DNA of 64,000 nt. It comes from Pseudomonas paraversuta (GTDB lineage: Bacteria; Pseudomonadota; Gammaproteobacteria; Pseudomonadales; Pseudomonadaceae). The first letter of the stretch is position 1. Every line of letters starts with the position of its first letter. The stretch is taken from positions 558,001 through 622,000 of the forward strand of contig NZ_CAJFCL010000001.1 in assembly GCF_904063065.1 (NCBI RefSeq), given 5' to 3'. Of this stretch, positions 25,648 to 34,954 are shown piece after piece. Below the pieces are notes generated by a model. It ran no database searches. It had not been told where the DNA came from and worked only from the letters and a program-made list of their open reading frames with translations. Made by a program: the position numbers and the translations under genes.

Positions 25648-26083
25648 TCAAGTCCTGCAGCCAGGGCTCGGCGTCCTCTTCCGGGGTAACGGTGACGCTG
25701 GAGTCCAGGCGCAGCATGGGCTGCACCTCGCGCAGCCCCAGCTCTGCGAACAGCTCACGGATTTGCTCGCCGCCGCCGCAGAAAGTGTCGCCATAACTTT
25801 CATCACCAAGGGCGATCACGGCACCGGGCAAGCCACGCCAGGCGGCCGGCAGCAGATCACGGATCTCGCAGTACAACGGCATCAGGTTGTCGGGCAGCTC
25901 GCCCATGCCCGTGGTCGAGGTGACGGCCAAAAAGGCTTCAGGAGCGAAGGCCTGAATATCTGCCAGGCGGGCGCGAGGATTGAGCAAAACCTCAAAGCCG
26001 GCATCGGTCAGCAGTTGTCTGGCGTTGCGGGCGACTTCTTCTGCGGTGCCGTACACCGAGCCGGAAAGGATGGCGACTTTCAT
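25628..26083 (-). CDS. flavodoxin (MioC-like)
   Basis: 151 residues from the ATG at 26083 (the codon before it is TTG). The FMN phosphate loop SGSVYGTAEEVA, the 60s loop STTGMGELPDN and the 90s loop ALGDESYGDTFCGGG are present, giving a full short-chain flavodoxin domain of the MioC type. It should carry electrons on FMN to an unidentified partner. The gene is convergent with, and overlaps by 20 bases, the LysR-type gene, and is divergent from the LOV photoreceptor gene 134 bp away. Confidence 0.88.
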   Translation of the reverse strand: MKVAILSGSVYGTAEEVARNARQLLTDAGFEVLLNPRARLADIQAFAPEAFLAVTSTTGMGELPDNLMPLYCEIRDLLPAAWRGLPGAVIALGDESYGDTFCGGGEQIRELFAELGLREVQPMLRLDSSVTVTPEEDAEPWLQDLIKALTQ

Positions 26084-26217
26084 CAATCTGATCCTGTAAC
26101 TGACTAAAAGTCCGGGATATTAGCAGGTGAGGCGCAGCTTTCGGTGATGGCACGTAGACTGCACCTGCGACCGGCTTAAAATGCCAGCACTTTGCCGCCC
26201 CTCCGGAGAACCCCACG

Positions 26218-26691
26218 ATGATTACTTCCCGCTTGTTGCAACGCATGGTGGACGCGTCCCAGGACGGCATTGTGATTGCCGAACAGGAAGGCGAAGACAA
26301 CATTCTGATTTACGTGAACAAGGCGTTTGAAACGCTCACCGGTTACAGCAGCGACGATATCTTGTATCAGGACTGTCGCTTTTTGCAGGCCGGTGACCGC
26401 GATCAAACCGGCCTGCAATTGATCCGCGATGCCATCGCCAGCGGCCAGCCGACTCGCCAGATACTGCGCAACTATCGCAAGGATGGTGCGCATTTCTGGA
26501 ACGAGCTGTCGATCACCCCCGTGTTTAACGAGAACGATCAGCTCACCTACTTTATTGGCGTGCAAAAAGATGTCACGGCCCAGGTCAAAGCCCAACAGCG
26601 GGTTGCGCAACTGGAAGCCGAACTGGCCGGGGTAAAAGCCGAACTCCAGGCGCTCAAGGCGACGAACGGAGTTAACAAAACACAGATTTGA
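26218..26691 (+). CDS. short LOV blue-light photoreceptor
   Basis: 157 residues: a single PAS/LOV domain (about residues 5-118) and a C-terminal coiled-coil helix (about 119-150, QVKAQQRVAQLEAELAG). The flavin-adduct motif is present as QDCRFLQ with Cys53, the same position and the same ILYQDCRFLQ wording as in the short LOV proteins PpSB1/PpSB2 of P. putida, as recalled from the literature. NYRKDGAHFWNELSITPV holds the Asn residues that bind the flavin ring. No output domain is fused, so signalling must be by dimer contacts with a partner; a LitR/CarH-like regulator is encoded 0.66 kb away. In P. putida a protein of this kind (PplA) works with LitR-type regulators. Confidence 0.93.
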   Translation: MITSRLLQRMVDASQDGIVIAEQEGEDNILIYVNKAFETLTGYSSDDILYQDCRFLQAGDRDQTGLQLIRDAIASGQPTRQILRNYRKDGAHFWNELSITPVFNENDQLTYFIGVQKDVTAQVKAQQRVAQLEAELAGVKAELQALKATNGVNKTQI

Positions 26692-26743
26692 GGGTCTTAG
26701 TCTCACCTGCGCTGATTTGTAACGCTAATTTACGAGCCAGATA

Positions 26744-27352
26744 ATGTCCCACGAGACCCTTCTGACTCAGGACGAGTTGGATTTTATCCAGACGATGCAT
26801 CAGAACCCGCAGCTCAATCAGCGGGACGCTTCGTCGAGCCTCACGGTTAAAGGGGTCTCGCAAATACGTGATCTGCTCACCCGCCTGGCCGCCCATGAAC
26901 AAGTCACGATCCAGGCGCAATTTGCCGACCAGCAAATGAGCTTTCCGTTAAGCCTGGTGGAAGACGAGTTCCATGCACAGCATTTGCAGCTGGGAGCGCC
27001 GAGCATTTTTGAAGACGGGCCCCTTGGCCGCCCGTGGCGCCTGACCCTGGAAGAACCGGTGGCACTGGAGAATATTCGGGCCAGACCCGGAAACCTGTGG
27101 GTCACCCAGGTATCGTTCAAGGGACTGCTGGTGGAGGTGCGCAACAACAGTCAGCCACCGCGTCAGTTTGCCCAATGGTTCAGCCCCGTGGGCTATGAAC
27201 GGATCGCCGTACGCGGCACGCTGGAGCGCAAGACCGAATCAGGCCTGTATGCCTACCGGCTTGGCCAGCACGATAAAGGCCAGACCGAGCGTCTGCGCCA
27301 GTTCATCCTGCAACAGCATCGTCTGGCGCATCCGGCATTTCACAGCTCATAG
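26744..27352 (+). CDS. unrecognised protein between the LOV and LitR-like genes, possibly PilZ-like
   Basis: 202 residues, not recognised. It begins with a helical stretch (LLTQDELDFIQTMHQ), then strand-rich sequence in two parts (residues about 50-110 and 115-175), the second with VSFKGLLVEVRN where a PilZ barrel would have its DxSxxG-like turn. The canonical PilZ RxxxR and D/NxSxxG motifs are not intact, so binding of cyclic di-GMP is doubtful. It follows the LOV gene by 52 bp on the same strand and could be cotranscribed with it, which makes it a candidate partner. No signal peptide or membrane segment. Confidence 0.55.
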   Translation: MSHETLLTQDELDFIQTMHQNPQLNQRDASSSLTVKGVSQIRDLLTRLAAHEQVTIQAQFADQQMSFPLSLVEDEFHAQHLQLGAPSIFEDGPLGRPWRLTLEEPVALENIRARPGNLWVTQVSFKGLLVEVRNNSQPPRQFAQWFSPVGYERIAVRGTLERKTESGLYAYRLGQHDKGQTERLRQFILQQHRLAHPAFHSS

Positions 27353-27355
27353 CCC

Positions 27356-28288
27356 TCAGCGCCCCTTGAGTTCAGCATCCAGCTGCTGACTCACCCCAGC
27401 AGCCTGGCGCCCCAAACAGACAACCGATGTTCCCTGCAGCGCCTCTTGCGCCGTGTGCACAGCCTCGCCCGCCAAAAACAGCGGACAGTTCAGGCTGGGC
27501 GCCAACCGCGTCAGCCGCCGATGGTGCGCGGCGCCCAGGGTACGCTGAGCAAACAGCACAACGGCCTGGGGCCTGATCTTCTCGCAAATCAGCGCAAGCT
27601 CGTCCAGTGGCTGCCCTGTCGCCAACACCCTGACCACCCGATCGTGGCGGCTCAGGAGCAAGCCGGCGACCAGCAGCTCCAGCTCATGACACAGCTCCGG
27701 CACTGCAACCATCACCACACACTGTGCGGCTTGTGCCGCCTGCATCTGCAGCCGGTGCTGTACCCGTGCGCGCAGGAACCCGTCCAGCATCAGCCATTCA
27801 CTGGTACGGCCGAACTCATCCCGCCCCCTGAGCAGTTGCTGCCACAGCGGCAGAAAAATATCCTGGAAAACGGTTTCTGCCGGGTAACCGGAATAAATCT
27901 GCCCGTACAGGCGTTCCAGCTCGGGCTCGTTGAATGCACTCAGCGCAGCCCCTGCACCGCATTGCCATTCACGGTGCTCATTGGCGACAGGCTGCGGGCG
28001 CTCATGTGCAGAGTCGTTGGCCAGTAACTGCGCGACTTTGCTGACGGCCACCCCGCGCTCCAGCCAGCCCATGACCCGGCGCACTGTCTCAATATCGGTC
28101 ACGGAGTACAGACGATGCCCGCTTATGGTGCGCGTTGGCTGGATCAGACCGTAGCGCCGCTCCCAGGCGCGCAGGGTCACCGGGTTGATGCCTGTGAGCC
28201 GCGCGACTTCCCTGATCGGATACAAGCCTTGCTGTTCAGGGCAATCGGCAGATAACGCTACGGGCTCAAGTTCAGTAATCACGGGCAT
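27356..28288 (-). CDS. MerR-family regulator of the LitR/CarH class
   Basis: 310 residues. An N-terminal MerR winged helix (about residues 22-90, LYPIREVARLTGINPVTLRAWERRYGL, SGHRLYSVTDIETVRRVM) is joined to a C-terminal half resembling the B12-binding helical bundle and Rossmann region of CarH/LitR (VPELCHELELLVAGLLLSRH, then a VVRVLATGQPLDELAL strand-loop). The His in ELCHELEL aligns with the conserved His of the family, but the usual Gly after it is Glu, and the cobalamin-base motif DxHxxG is not visible, so direct B12 light sensing is uncertain. It is convergent with the preceding gene (3 bp apart) and divergent from the ABM-type gene, which it probably controls. Confidence 0.85.
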   Translation of the reverse strand: MPVITELEPVALSADCPEQQGLYPIREVARLTGINPVTLRAWERRYGLIQPTRTISGHRLYSVTDIETVRRVMGWLERGVAVSKVAQLLANDSAHERPQPVANEHREWQCGAGAALSAFNEPELERLYGQIYSGYPAETVFQDIFLPLWQQLLRGRDEFGRTSEWLMLDGFLRARVQHRLQMQAAQAAQCVVMVAVPELCHELELLVAGLLLSRHDRVVRVLATGQPLDELALICEKIRPQAVVLFAQRTLGAAHHRRLTRLAPSLNCPLFLAGEAVHTAQEALQGTSVVCLGRQAAGVSQQLDAELKGR

Positions 28289-28530
28289 TGGAGGGCAAGG
28301 ACCAAGAGGATATGCAGGGGATTCTACGCCTCATCGCGTCATCTGGTGCTCAAACAGGGGCCGGGATTTTCACGATGCTTTGCGGGATCAGACTTGTCAG
28401 CGATACAAACCGGCGCAAAAGAGCTCAGGAGGAACAATCCTTGCTTGTTTTCCAGAACACGGCCCACCACCCCGGTGCTGTGTTTTGTGGCTGCCCTACC
28501 CGGGCAGCATCAGCCTTCTGGAGATACACA
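28289..28530. promoter_or_regulatory. divergent control region of the LitR-like gene and the ABM/fol genes
   Basis: 242 bp between two divergent starts. It contains the inverted repeat TTGTCAGCGATACAA (28394-28408; TTGT/ACAA arms), a possible operator for a MerR-type dimer. GGAGA lies 11 bases before the ABM gene ATG. No further coding frame was seen. The operator call is a guess from symmetry. Confidence 0.35.
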
Positions 28531-29100
28531 ATGTCTACCACTCCTGTCACCTTGCTGGTTGCACGCCGTGTCGCTGAAGGCCGCTATCAGGAATTGATCG
28601 CCTGGCTGCATGAGGGTGAACAATTGGCCACAGACTTTCCCGGCTACCTGGGCTCCGGCGTTCTGGCCCCGCCTGCGGGCGATGACGAGTTTCAGATCAT
28701 TTTCCGCTTTGCCGACGAAGCCACCCTCCACGCCTGGGAACACTCGGTCTCGCGCAAGGCCTGGTTGCTGCGTGGCAGTGACCTGTTTGCCCATCCTTCA
28801 GAGCGCCGCGTGAAGGGTATCGATGGCTGGTTCGGTGCCACCGGTCAGCGCCCGCCCCGCTGGAAGCAAGCGGTGGCCATCTGGCTGGCTTTCTTTCCGG
28901 TGTCACTGCTGTTCAACTTTGTACTGGGCCCGCTGCTGGGCGAGCTGAGTTTGCTGCCACGCATATTTGTCAGCACCCTGGCCCTGACCCCGCTGATGGT
29001 GTTCTGGTTTATTCCACTCTCAACCCACTTGCTGGCCAACTGGCTTCACAGCCTTCCAAACAAGCCGCCGGCCGGCGCAATCGCATCCCATCGCAGCTAA
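28531..29100 (+). CDS. ABM-domain membrane protein
   Basis: 189 residues from the ATG at 28531. The first 95 residues look like an antibiotic biosynthesis monooxygenase (ABM) dimeric alpha-beta barrel (VTLLVARRVAEGRYQELIAWL, YLGSGVLAPP, FQIIFRFADEATLHAWEHS). Two membrane helices follow (AVAIWLAFFPVSLLFNFVLG and ILALTPLMVFWF-like), so the domain is anchored to the inner membrane facing the cytoplasm. Function unknown. It lies divergent to the LitR-like regulator and directly upstream of folM, so light control is plausible. Confidence 0.75.
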   Translation: MSTTPVTLLVARRVAEGRYQELIAWLHEGEQLATDFPGYLGSGVLAPPAGDDEFQIIFRFADEATLHAWEHSVSRKAWLLRGSDLFAHPSERRVKGIDGWFGATGQRPPRWKQAVAIWLAFFPVSLLFNFVLGPLLGELSLLPRIFVSTLALTPLMVFWFIPLSTHLLANWLHSLPNKPPAGAIASHRS

Positions 29101-29194
29101 ACCCGGATTCGGGCTTGGCCGTTACGTCGCGGACGCTGGTATAGTTTTGCTACTACGCCGCGACAGTTTCCGGCCTTACCTCACCGAGTCCGTC

Positions 29195-29905
29195 ATGCCC
29201 TCTCCTTCTGCACCGATTCTGATCACTGGCGCTGGCCAGCGCATTGGTTTGCATTGCGCCAGGCAACTGCTGGCGGACGGTCATGGGGTGATCATCACCT
29301 ACCGCAGTGAAAAACCCGGCGTACAAGCCTTGCGCGAACTGGGCGCCACGACGCTGTTTGCCGACTTTTCAAACGAAGAAGGTATTCTCGATTTTATCCA
29401 GCGCCTGAAAAGCCACACTGACTCGCTGCGGGCCATCGTCCATAATGCCTCGGCCTGGCTTGTGGATACCGTCGACGACCAGACCGCGGCCTTCACGCAG
29501 ATGTTCAGCGTGCACATGCTCGCCCCCTACCTGATCAACCTGCACTGCACTGAACTGCTGGAGCGCTCGACTCCGGCGGACATTGTGCATATCAGCGACG
29601 ATGTCACCCGCAAGGGCAGCAGCAAGCATATTGCCTATTGCGCGACCAAGGCCGGGCTCGACAGCCTGACCCTGTCATTCGCCGCTAAACTGGCGCCACG
29701 CATCAAAGTCAACGGCATTGCCCCGGCCTTGCTGATGTTCAACCCGGACGATGACGCGGCGTACCGCGCCAGCACCCTGGCCAAGTCGGCGCTGGGGTTT
29801 GAACCCGGCGCCGAGGTGATTTATCAGAGCCTGCGCTACCTGCTGGATAACCCGTATGTGACCGGCACCACCTTGACCGTCAATGGCGGCCGGCATCTCA
29901 AATAG
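29195..29905 (+). CDS. folM: FolM-like dihydromonapterin reductase (SDR)
   Basis: 236 residues from the ATG at 29195 (94 bp after the ABM gene; an earlier in-frame start at 29147 adds a non-homologous stretch). Short-chain dehydrogenase with the cofactor loop TGAGQRIG, the HNASAW segment, the catalytic YCATKAGL and the C-terminal TGTTLTVNGGRHL. TGxGxRIG and the position before folE and folX point to FolM, which reduces dihydromonapterin to tetrahydromonapterin with NADPH. Followed by folE after 21 bp. Confidence 0.88.
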   Translation: MPSPSAPILITGAGQRIGLHCARQLLADGHGVIITYRSEKPGVQALRELGATTLFADFSNEEGILDFIQRLKSHTDSLRAIVHNASAWLVDTVDDQTAAFTQMFSVHMLAPYLINLHCTELLERSTPADIVHISDDVTRKGSSKHIAYCATKAGLDSLTLSFAAKLAPRIKVNGIAPALLMFNPDDDAAYRASTLAKSALGFEPGAEVIYQSLRYLLDNPYVTGTTLTVNGGRHLK

Positions 29906-29926
29906 CCGTCCCCGAGGAAGTACTTC

Positions 29927-30487
29927 ATGAGCGCAACACTGCCTGAGCAATATCGCGAGATCCTCATCGGTCTCGGTGAAAACCCTGACCGCGAAGGCTT
30001 GCTCGACACCCCAGAACGCGCAGCAAAAGCCATGCAGTACCTGTGTCATGGTTACGAACAAAGCGTTGAAACCATCGTCAATGGCGCCCTGTTTGCCTCG
30101 GACAGCGATGAAATGGTGATCGTCTCCGACATCGAGCTGTATTCGCTGTGCGAGCATCATTTGCTGCCGTTCATTGGCAAGGCGCATGTGGCCTATATCC
30201 CGACCGGCAAAGTGCTGGGCCTGTCGAAAATTGCCCGCATCGTCGACATGTTCGCCCGCCGCCTGCAAATCCAGGAAAACCTGACCCGGGAAATCGCCGA
30301 TGCCATTCAGGACATTACCCAGGCCGCCGGTGTTGCCGTGGTGATTGAAGCCCGGCACATGTGCATGATGATGCGCGGCGTAGAAAAACAGAACTCAACC
30401 ATGAACACCTCGGTCATGCTCGGCGCATTTCGCGAATCCAGCACCCGCATGGAGTTCCTGCAATTGATAGGACGGAGCAAGTCTTAA
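29927..30487 (+). CDS. folE: GTP cyclohydrolase I
   Basis: 186 residues with a GAGGAAG ribosome binding site. The zinc and active-site motifs are intact: [20 protein letters not shown], and [19 protein letters not shown]. It converts GTP to 7,8-dihydroneopterin triphosphate, the first pterin precursor. Here it sits between folM and folX, so this copy is probably devoted to monapterin rather than folate. Its TAA stop overlaps the folX ATG (TAATG). Confidence 0.96.
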   Translation: MSATLPEQYREILIGLGENPDREGLLDTPERAAKAMQYLCHGYEQSVETIVNGALFASDSDEMVIVSDIELYSLCEHHLLPFIGKAHVAYIPTGKVLGLSKIARIVDMFARRLQIQENLTREIADAIQDITQAAGVAVVIEARHMCMMMRGVEKQNSTMNTSVMLGAFRESSTRMEFLQLIGRSKS

Positions 30488-30873
30488 TGCCACAACTTCA
30501 GCCAGGAATGGCCCGCATCCGCGTCAAAGACCTGTGTCTGCGCACGTACATCGGGATCAACGAGGAAGAAATCCTCAACAAGCAGGATGTATTGATCAAC
30601 CTCACCATCCTCTATGCCGCCCAGCAAGCCGTGCGTGACAACGATATCGATCACGCCCTCAATTACCGGACCATCACCAAAGCGGTGATCCAGCATGTCG
30701 AAGACAACCGCTTCGCCCTGCTTGAGCGTCTGACCCAGGAACTGCTGGATCTGGTCATGGCCAATGGCGCCGTTCTGTACGCCGAAGTCGAAGTCGACAA
30801 GCCGCACGCGTTGCGCTTCGCCGAATCGGTTTCAATTACGCTGGCGGCAAGCCGCCAGGCACCCACCCTTTAA
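30487..30873 (+). CDS. folX: dihydroneopterin triphosphate 2'-epimerase
   Basis: 128 residues from the ATG at 30487, which shares a base with the folE stop. It belongs to the FolB/FolX tunnelling-fold family ([45 protein letters not shown]). FolX rather than the aldolase FolB is favoured by the folM-folE neighbourhood and by the [12 protein letters not shown] segment. The reaction epimerises dihydroneopterin triphosphate to dihydromonapterin triphosphate. Confidence 0.9.
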   Translation: MPQLQPGMARIRVKDLCLRTYIGINEEEILNKQDVLINLTILYAAQQAVRDNDIDHALNYRTITKAVIQHVEDNRFALLERLTQELLDLVMANGAVLYAEVEVDKPHALRFAESVSITLAASRQAPTL

Positions 30874-30888
30874 ATATCGGTGAATCCC

Positions 30889-31185
30889 ATGACGCCCCAA
30901 GAACGCCTTGAACTCGAAGCCGCCGCCTTTCGTCGCCTGGTTGCGCACCTGGACAGCCGCAAGGACGTGCAGAACATTGACCTGATGAACCTCTCGGGTT
31001 TTTGCCGTAATTGCCTGTCCAAGTGGTACAAGGCAGCGGCTGACGAGCGTCAGATCGACCTCAGCCTCGATGACGCCCGTGAAGTGGTGTACGGCATGCC
31101 TTATGCCGAGTGGAAATCCCAATACCAGAAAGAAGCCAGCGCCGAACAGGCTGCGGCCTTCGCTACAGGAAAAAAGCATGACTGA
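30889..31185 (+). CDS. DUF1244 family protein
   Basis: 98 residues from the ATG at 30889; a GTG three codons earlier (30880) is possible. The DUF1244 hallmark GFCRNCLSKWY is present, with a Cys pair in a helix that could bind a metal or serve redox chemistry, followed by DAREVVYGMPYAEWKS. It is widely conserved in proteobacteria, with no known function. It continues the folM-folE-folX strand and overlaps the next gene by 8 bases. Confidence 0.9.
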   Translation: MTPQERLELEAAAFRRLVAHLDSRKDVQNIDLMNLSGFCRNCLSKWYKAAADERQIDLSLDDAREVVYGMPYAEWKSQYQKEASAEQAAAFATGKKHD

Positions 31186-31513
31186 TTTGAATACCCTGCG
31201 CGCCAGCCTCAACAGCGGCGAGCACCTGTTCGCCGATACCCTGGCGTTTATCGCAGCGCACTACGATTACCAGCCACAAGCCTTCACCAATGGTGGTGTA
31301 GAGAACGCGGCCGGGCAGAATGAGGGCTCGTGCAAAACACTGGGTCTGGCCCTGCTGGAAGGCCTGAGCGATAAAGAAGCACTGCTGGCTTTCGGCGAGC
31401 ACTATCGCTCGGTGGTGGCGACTCCGGACGGCACGGACCACAGCAACATCCGCGGGTTGATCGCCCATGGTCTGGCCGGGGTTGAATTCACCGCCCCGCC
31501 GTTGACCCTGTAG
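31178..31513 (+). CDS. HopJ-family protein
   Basis: 111 residues from the ATG at 31178, overlapping the DUF1244 gene by 8 bases. It matches the HopJ type III effector family by the patterns FADTLAFIAAHYDYQPQAFTNGG and NEGSCKTLGLALLEGLSDKEALLAFGEHYRSV. Despite the family name, this is a small core protein in most pseudomonads, including those without type III secretion, so a housekeeping role is more likely than virulence. Last gene of the fol run. Confidence 0.9.
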   Translation: MTDLNTLRASLNSGEHLFADTLAFIAAHYDYQPQAFTNGGVENAAGQNEGSCKTLGLALLEGLSDKEALLAFGEHYRSVVATPDGTDHSNIRGLIAHGLAGVEFTAPPLTL

Positions 31514-31579
31514 GAGCGAGCTTGCTCGCGAGCTCTTCTTTGCTGCTCTGAAAATCTCGCGAGCAAGCTCGCTCCTACA
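31509..31579. repeat. REPIN-like inverted pair, family B
   Basis: Two exact 24-base arms (31509-31532 and 31556-31579) with a 23-base spacer. The left arm overlaps the last bases of the hopJ-type gene's stop codon region. The core GGAGCGAGCTTGCTCGCGAG equals that of the 8504 pair. Confidence 0.92.
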
Positions 31580-31593
31580 ATTTGCCGCACACA

Positions 31594-31620
31594 AAAAAAC
31601 CGGCCGAAGCCGGTTTTTTT
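31594..31620. terminator. bidirectional rho-independent terminator
   Basis: AAAAAACCGGC, CGAA loop, GCCGGTTTTTT: the A and T runs on either side of the stem let it end both the hopJ-side transcript and the convergent trxB transcript. Confidence 0.93.
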
Positions 31621-31633
31621 ATGTCGCAAACTG

Positions 31634-32907
<1,274 letters not shown>

Positions 32908-33663
32908 ATGCCCGCACCCGTTCTCTCTGGCCCACAGTACTTGCGTGAAGGCCTCAAGTTGGTCCTCAGCCCTGGCCTGCGCCTGTTCGTGCTGTTGCCA
33001 CTGCTGATCAATCTGGTGCTGTTCGTCGGGCTGATTTATTTCGCCGGGCACCAGTTCAGCCTGTGGGTCGATGCCCTGATGCCGTCGCTGCCCCACTGGC
33101 TCAGCTTCCTCAACTATTTATTGTGGCCGCTGTTCGTGGTGCTGGTGGCGTTGATGGTGTTTTTCACCTTCACCATGCTCGCCAATATCATTGCCGCCCC
33201 TTTCAACGGTTTTCTCTCGGAAAAAGTCGAAGCTGTGGTGCGCGGGGTGGATAACTCGCCGCCTTTTAGCTGGGGCGAACTGATCGCCATGGTGCCACGC
33301 ACCCTGGCCCGTGAAATGCGCAAGCTGGGCTATTTTCTGCCGCGGGCGATTGCCCTGCTGATCCTGTCGTTTATTCCGGTGCTCAATTTGGTAGCCGCGC
33401 CCCTGTGGCTGATTTTCGGGGTCTGGATGATGGCCATCCAGTACATCGACTACCCGGCGGACAACCACAAGCTTGGGTGGAATGAGATGCTCGCCTGGCT
33501 GCGTGAAAAGCGCTGGCAGAGCCTGAGCTTTGGCGGGATCGTGTATCTGGTGCTGCTGATTCCGGTGGTCAACATTCTGATGATGCCGGCCGCTGTCGCA
33601 GGCGCGACCCTGTTCTGGGTGCGTGAGCGGGGCGACGAAGCACTGGCCAGAACCAGAGCCTGA
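32908..33663 (+). CDS. cysZ: CysZ-type sulfate transport protein (EI24 family)
   Basis: 251 residues with four or more long hydrophobic helices and the family signatures [21 protein letters not shown] near the start and [12 protein letters not shown] after the second helix. In enterobacteria CysZ brings sulfate into the cell for cysteine synthesis. trxB is directly divergent, and cysD-cysNC lie 6 kb away in the same window, so a sulfate-assimilation role fits. Confidence 0.9.
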   Translation: MPAPVLSGPQYLREGLKLVLSPGLRLFVLLPLLINLVLFVGLIYFAGHQFSLWVDALMPSLPHWLSFLNYLLWPLFVVLVALMVFFTFTMLANIIAAPFNGFLSEKVEAVVRGVDNSPPFSWGELIAMVPRTLAREMRKLGYFLPRAIALLILSFIPVLNLVAAPLWLIFGVWMMAIQYIDYPADNHKLGWNEMLAWLREKRWQSLSFGGIVYLVLLIPVVNILMMPAAVAGATLFWVRERGDEALARTRA

Positions 33664-33784
33664 TCACTGCAGGGGCCTCGCAATGCTCTGACGCGAGGCA
33701 CCTGCAGCTATTATTTTTGCCCGCGTCATAAATCCAACATGGCGCTGACATATTGTCGACATGGCTGTACCTGACACTGAGGTC

Positions 33785-34954
33785 ATGACAACAGCCCTGC
33801 ACATAGCCCTGATCACTGAAACCTTCCCGCCCGAAATCAATGGAGTGGCCAATACCCTCAGCCATTTGAGTGACGGCTTGCGTGCGCGCAATCATCTCGT
33901 GGAAGTGGTGCGCCCGCGCCAGACCGAGGATGCCAACCAGCGCAGTACCCCGACGCTGATGCTGTGTCGGGGCTGGCCTTTGCCGGGATATCCGGGTCTG
34001 CAATGGGGCATGACGTCCACCCACAGGCTGACCAGACGCTGGCAGCAGCAGCGCCCGGATGTGGTGTACATCGCGACTGAAGGGCCATTGGGATTGTGTG
34101 CATTGCGTGTTGCCCGACGCCTGGGCATCGCGGTGGTCAGCGGTTTTCACACCAACTTTCAACAGTACTTCAACCAATATGGTTTGACCTTCTTCAGCCG
34201 CGCCCTGACCCGCTATCTGCGCTGGTTCCATAACCGCTCCAGCCTGACCCTGGTGCCCAGTGCCAGCCAGCGCCTGGAACTGACGCGCAGACATTTCGAG
34301 CGGCTGGAGTTACTCGCCCGCGGCGTCGACAGTCAGCTGTTCAGTCCGTCCAGACGACAAATGTCTTTGCGCCAAAGTTGGGGCCTGAGGGAAAACGATA
34401 TTGCGCTGCTACATGTCGGGCGCCTGGCACCGGAAAAAAACCTCGGAGCCCTCAAACGTTGCCTTGATGCATTGCAAGCACGCTATCCGGCACGGCGCTT
34501 CAAGTTGATTGTGGTCGGTGACGGACAAAAGCGGGCTGCTCTCGAGGCATCGTTGCCCGAGGCGGTTTTTTGCGGGGTGCAGTGCGCAGAAGCCCTGGCC
34601 AACCATTACGCCAGCGCAGATGTGTTTTTATTTCCAAGCCTTTCCGAGACCTTTGGCAACGTGGTGCTTGAAGCCCAGGCCTCGGGGCTGGGGGTCGTGG
34701 CCTATGACGAGGCCGCTGCCGGCCAGCATATTCGCCATGGCTATAACGGCGTGCTGGCCATGCCGGGTGATGAGTATGCCTGGCTTGAAGCCGCCTGCTG
34801 GCTGCTCGAAGACCCGGAAACCCTGCGCACCATTCGTCTCAATGCCCGCCGGCATGCCAGCCGTCAAAGCTGGCAGGGCATCATCGAGCAGTTCGAAGGC
34901 CATTTGCTGCGGGCTGCCCGGGGCTGCACCGGCGCCGTCGAAGTGCCGGTTTAA
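33785..34954 (+). CDS. GT4-family glycosyltransferase (alpha-mannosyltransferase-like)
   Basis: 389 residues from the ATG at 33785; a start at 33761 would add eight residues. The N-terminal domain starts ALITETFPPEINGVANTL, the typical opening of GT4 enzymes such as GDP-mannose-dependent mannosyltransferases, and the C-terminal donor-binding domain has HVGRLAPEKNL and the EX7E region FPSLSETFGNVVLEAQASG. The acceptor may be a lipid or glycolipid, but nothing in the sequence shows which. Follows cysZ by 121 bp and ends overlapping the convergent glutathione peroxidase gene by 4 bases. Confidence 0.87.
   Translation: MTTALHIALITETFPPEINGVANTLSHLSDGLRARNHLVEVVRPRQTEDANQRSTPTLMLCRGWPLPGYPGLQWGMTSTHRLTRRWQQQRPDVVYIATEGPLGLCALRVARRLGIAVVSGFHTNFQQYFNQYGLTFFSRALTRYLRWFHNRSSLTLVPSASQRLELTRRHFERLELLARGVDSQLFSPSRRQMSLRQSWGLRENDIALLHVGRLAPEKNLGALKRCLDALQARYPARRFKLIVVGDGQKRAALEASLPEAVFCGVQCAEALANHYASADVFLFPSLSETFGNVVLEAQASGLGVVAYDEAAAGQHIRHGYNGVLAMPGDEYAWLEAACWLLEDPETLRTIRLNARRHASRQSWQGIIEQFEGHLLRAARGCTGAVEVPV

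Noticed and set aside
31178..31513. Type III secreted virulence effector
   Set aside because: The HopJ family name suggests this, but the gene sits in a housekeeping run with DUF1244 and fol genes, and no hrp box or type III genes are in the window.
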